From contig JAKAVX010000082.1 of assembly GCA_021827465.1 (NCBI GenBank), positions 1 through 8,644 on the forward strand: 8,644 nt of DNA, read 5' to 3'. Below are positions 6,777-8,644 of the stretch, piece after piece (the first letter of the stretch is position 1; each line of letters opens with the position of its first letter). Origin of the DNA: Deltaproteobacteria bacterium. Lineage in GTDB: Bacteria > Desulfobacterota_B > Binatia > Binatales > Binataceae. The translations under genes were made by a program, and so were the position numbers. The notes under the pieces are model-generated. The model had not been told where the DNA came from. It searched no databases and was given only the letters and a program-made list of their open reading frames with translations.

Positions 6777-7751
6777 CTACTCGTTCTCGAAGAACTCGCG
6801 CAGCGCGGACGAGTCCATCGCGTTGCCGAGCGCGAGCATCAGTTGAAGGCGCGCCTTGGGCGCCGGCATCTCATGCGCGGCGACCAGACCGACGCTTCTC
6901 AGATAATGTGCGCCGCCGTATCCGTAAGGATCGTCGACCGCGCCCGCGCCGGTGCGCGACGCGAGCACTACCGCGACTCCGCCGCGCACCGCCTCGGCCA
7001 GGAGCTTCACCCATGCGAGCGGCACCCGTCCGCTGCCGAATCCCGCGACGACCAGGCCGCGAAGCCCGGGCCGCGCGAGCGCCTGCGAGAGCGTCGCGAC
7101 GGGCTCGCCGCTCAGCGCCGTTACGGTGGCGACGTTCGTATCGAGCCTTGGCTCCACGATTCGCCGGGCAAGCGCGGGCGCGGTGAGGAGCATCGGCTCG
7201 CCGTTGTAGATTCGTCCGAGCGGACCGCATGCGGGTGAATGGAACGCGCCGAGCGCAAGGCCGTTGCCCTTGGTGACGAAGCGCGCCGAGTGGATCTCCT
7301 CGTTCATCACCAGAAGTGCGCCGCGTCCGCGCGCCCGCGGCCATCGCGCGACCCGAATCGCGTCGAGCAGGTTGCGCGGCCCGTCCCACGACAGTTCCGA
7401 CCCGGTGCGCATCGAGCCCGTGAACACGACTGGCTTTTCGCTCGCGACCGTCAGATGGCAGAAGAAGGCGCTTTCCTCGATCGAGTCGGTGCCGTGGGTG
7501 ACGGCCGCGCCGGCGATCTCGTCTCGGGAAAGCTCGCGTGAGACGGCTATGGACAGTTCCGCCATCCGTTCCGGCGTCATCTCGCATCCGGGAATTTTCG
7601 CGAATTCGACGAGTTCGAGATCGAGGCCCTCGGCGCCGTTGCCGAGCTGGCCCAGCAGTTCCGCGCCGCCGCGCCTGAGCACGGCGCCGCCGGGGCTCTC
7701 GAGAGTCGAAATCGTACCGCCGGTGGTAATCAGTGCAACTTTTTGATCCAT
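6777..7751 (-). CDS. L-asparaginase superfamily amidohydrolase, substrate uncertain
   Basis: The 324-residue protein has the full bacterial asparaginase/glutaminase layout: T-T-G-G-T-I at 9-14, H-G-T-D-S-I-E-E at 86-93, the D-G-P-R-N-L block at 123-128, V-T-K at 159-161, and a C-terminal domain ending K-A-R-L-Q-L-M-L-A-L (299-308). Thr13, Thr88-Asp89 and Lys161 match E. coli AnsB Thr12, Thr89-Asp90 and Lys162, so the hydrolytic machinery is present. No signal peptide is seen, so it should be cytoplasmic. Two features are odd. The mobile loop after Thr13 has no tyrosine equivalent to Tyr25. A gapless alignment around P-G-C-E-M (54-58) places Gly55 and Cys56 where AnsB has the substrate-binding Ser58 and Gln59. 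Asparagine is therefore not certain as substrate; another amide or a D-amino acid derivative is possible. The gene is single, transcribed away from the 81-residue membrane protein gene. ATG 7751 follows GGGAG by 12 bases. Confidence 0.88.
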   Translation of the reverse strand: MDQKVALITTGGTISTLESPGGAVLRRGGAELLGQLGNGAEGLDLELVEFAKIPGCEMTPERMAELSIAVSRELSRDEIAGAAVTHGTDSIEESAFFCHLTVASEKPVVFTGSMRTGSELSWDGPRNLLDAIRVARWPRARGRGALLVMNEEIHSARFVTKGNGLALGAFHSPACGPLGRIYNGEPMLLTAPALARRIVEPRLDTNVATVTALSGEPVATLSQALARPGLRGLVVAGFGSGRVPLAWVKLLAEAVRGGVAVVLASRTGAGAVDDPYGYGGAHYLRSVGLVAAHEMPAPKARLQLMLALGNAMDSSALREFFENE

Positions 7752-7814
7752 CGCCGAAAGCCGCTCCCGGGCTCGGAGGATAGCCGCGCTTCACGGAAGC
7801 GGGAAGCCGCGTTC

Positions 7815-7837
7815 ATCTGCGCAAGGTGCAGATCTGC
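7815..7837. promoter_or_regulatory. Dyad ATCTGC-N7-GCAGATCTGC upstream of the asparaginase homologue
   Basis: ATCTGC (7815-7820) and GCAGAT (7828-7833) form a perfect inverted repeat with a 7-base spacer. The right half also belongs to the perfect 10-bp palindrome GCAGATCTGC (7828-7837), giving three copies of one hexamer in alternating orientation. It lies 64-86 bp upstream of the asparaginase start codon, a normal operator distance. No promoter hexamers convincingly flank it. Confidence 0.35.
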
Positions 7838-7905
7838 TACAAACGTTGTTTCAGGTCTGCTTACACGAAGGCGATTACGCGTTTTCAGCGCCGGCAAAAC
7901 ACCGA

Positions 7906-7941
7906 TATCGTCGGCACGATAAAGACAAACGGGTAACCCGT
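7906..7941. promoter_or_regulatory. Two adjacent inverted repeats in the divergent region
   Basis: TATCGT-CGGC-ACGATA (7906-7921) is a perfect six-base-pair stem with a four-base loop. Seven bases later comes ACGGGT-A-ACCCGT (7929-7941), a 13-bp dyad whose one-base centre is too tight for an RNA hairpin and fits a DNA-binding site better. They are 155-205 bp from either flanking gene, so the target gene is unclear. Confidence 0.3.
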
Positions 7942-8110
7942 AAACACTGGGAAACAGCTTTCGCGTCTGTCTTCGGAATTGCGCCGATCCGCGGTCCGGG
8001 GCGTCCGGATTTGCTCCATGGAGAGGCCAAAAACCGGCGCACTTATTGCGTAGTTGGCGCCGATGTCCCCTTGCGCTCAGAAGAGCGTGTGCGGGCAGCG
8101 GAGATGTATT

Positions 8111-8356
8111 ATGAGTGCCATCACCCACAGCGAGCATCATCACCGAATCGATGCGCAGCATGTTCTGTTCGCGATCGCCAGGATGCTTTTCCTTCTGGGC
8201 GTGGCGGTGGGGACCTGGATTCTGGTCGCTTTCATAACCAAGCAGGCGATCGCGGCGGCAGGCGGACCACCTCCGCCGGTGTCCGTCAGCAAGAGCGCCC
8301 CGAACCATTCGCAAGGTCCGCGCGCACAGGGCTTTCTGTTCCGGATGCCCTCGTGA
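8111..8356 (+). CDS. Small single-pass membrane protein, 81 residues, unrecognised
   Basis: ATG 8111 is preceded at six bases by GGAGA, which supports it over the in-frame ATG at 8054 that has no ribosome binding site. The product has a His-rich polar N-terminus (H-S-E-H-H-H-R, 6-12) and one hydrophobic helix at about 18-42 (V-L-F-A-I-A-R-M-L-F-L-L-G-V-A-V-G-T-W). It is followed by a Gly/Pro/Ser-rich tail including G-G-P-P-P-P (51-56). The topology suggests a small inner-membrane protein with a disordered tail of about 35 residues. I know no family for it. It lies 155 bp before the next gene on the same strand. The start rests on the ribosome binding site and the single clear helix. Chance remains possible for an open frame this short in GC-rich DNA. 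Confidence 0.55.
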   Translation: MSAITHSEHHHRIDAQHVLFAIARMLFLLGVAVGTWILVAFITKQAIAAAGGPPPPVSVSKSAPNHSQGPRAQGFLFRMPS

Positions 8357-8446
8357 CACGCGCTCGAGGTTGCCGCGGCAAATCGAAAGCGCTACAGTTT
8401 ACGCGCGTTATCTAACGGTCACAATTCTGCCATATAAGCGGCGTTG

Positions 8447-8471
8447 TTACGCATTGTTGATTCGTGCGTAA
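8447..8471. promoter_or_regulatory. Inverted repeat TTACGCA-N11-TGCGTAA before the truncated exported-protein gene
   Basis: TTACGCA (8447-8453) and TGCGTAA (8465-8471) are perfect reverse complements separated by 11 bases, 40-65 bp upstream of ATG 8512. The surrounding sequence is unusually A/T-rich for this window, with CATATAAG at 8431-8438 and TAATAC at 8470-8475 as possible -10-like elements. This looks like the promoter/operator zone of the following gene. An exact promoter cannot be fixed. Confidence 0.4.
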
Positions 8472-8511
8472 TACTAGGTCGGAGTGGAATCTTGCGAAAG
8501 GGGAGGATGTG

Positions 8512-8644
8512 ATGAAGCCGGCCCGGAGTTGTGAATCGAAGAACCTGAAGCCGTTAACTCTATGGCGTCGTCTGAGGCTCGTTGCCGGGGCGGCGCTGGC
8601 GGGACTGATTTTTCCGGCGCTTTGCGCGGGAGTCGTTCACGCCC
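8512..8644 (+). CDS. Start of an exported-protein gene, cut by the window edge
   Basis: ATG 8512 is preceded at four bases by GGGGAGGA (8500-8507), a very strong ribosome binding site. The 44 visible codons encode a signal peptide: a long basic n-region (M-K-P-A-R ... W-R-R-L-R, 1-22), a hydrophobic core (L-V-A-G-A-A-L-A-G-L-I-F-P-A-L, 23-37) and an A-G-V-V-H-A end with likely signal-peptidase I cleavage after Ala44. The cysteine at 38 follows P-A-L and does not make a lipobox, so this is probably not a lipoprotein. The mature protein lies outside the window and its function cannot be judged. Confidence 0.7.
   Translation, partial: MKPARSCESKNLKPLTLWRRLRLVAGAALAGLIFPALCAGVVHA

Larger units (their letters stand above)
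7752..8110. other. Divergent intergenic region rich in short dyads
   Basis: This 359-bp region separates the leftward asparaginase homologue from the rightward small membrane protein gene. It contains four short dyads: CGCTTC-ACG-GAAGCG (7787-7801), ATCTGC-N7-GCAGATCTGC (7815-7837), TATCGT-CGGC-ACGATA (7906-7921) and ACGGGT-A-ACCCGT (7929-7941). GGAGA at 8100-8104 is the ribosome binding site of the 8111 gene. Reading frames that cross the region in both directions have compositions unlike coding sequence. I recognise no riboswitch or small RNA. Confidence 0.6.

Noticed and set aside
6871..7794. Long 307-residue minus-strand frame overlapping the asparaginase homologue
   Set aside because: It is an Arg-rich shadow in a different frame of the same strand, typical of GC-rich genes. 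The asparaginase frame has all family motifs.
7730..8359. 209-residue minus-strand frame across the same region
   Set aside because: It overlaps the asparaginase start, is rich in Arg/His/Pro, and has no recognisable motif.
7846..8415. 189-residue plus-strand frame spanning the divergent region and the 81-residue gene
   Set aside because: Composition is irregular with no domain or ribosome binding site. The 81-residue gene in another frame has a clear site and a membrane helix.

Overview
The window is high-GC bacterial DNA with six genes that are complete or nearly so, one gene cut by the right edge, and one gene remnant. The exported proteins have Sec-type signal peptides and the Shine-Dalgarno sites are strong. 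Gene content (an exported DUF6351-type protein, a crotonase, a cytoplasmic-type asparaginase homologue, small membrane proteins) suggests a soil or environmental Gram-negative. Bradyrhizobium-like Proteobacteria or an uncultured relative such as Binatota are possible, but no marker gene settles this.

Left part (1-2963): a large membrane-anchored KAP-family P-loop NTPase occupies almost all of the first 2.65 kb. By eye it is less GC-rich than what follows and uses more A/T-ending codons, as expected of an accessory, possibly transferred gene. The gap after it holds a decayed 3' end of an asparaginase-like gene on the minus strand. This remnant clearly resembles the 3' end of the intact asparaginase homologue 4 kb downstream.

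Middle (2964-6776): a secreted DUF6351-type protein with a nucleophile-elbow-like GGSGG motif is followed 83 bp later, on the same strand, by an enoyl-CoA hydratase/isomerase family enzyme with both catalytic glutamates. The two could be co-transcribed, but no pathway is proven. A GC-rich hairpin after the crotonase may end the unit. A 71-residue three-segment membrane protein with a very strong ribosome binding site comes next.

Right part (6777-8644): an asparaginase-superfamily amidohydrolase lies on the minus strand. It keeps the catalytic Thr/Thr-Asp/Lys residues but has changed substrate-pocket positions. A 359-bp divergent region rich in short dyads separates it from an 81-residue single-pass membrane protein. 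The last 133 bp hold the start of a gene whose visible product is a signal peptide.

I see no CRISPR array, tRNA, rRNA, insertion sequence or integrase. The best candidates for something unusual are the KAP NTPase (a family with known links to phage exclusion), the asparaginase remnant beside it, and the altered pocket of the intact asparaginase homologue. No multi-gene novel system can be demonstrated from this sequence alone.
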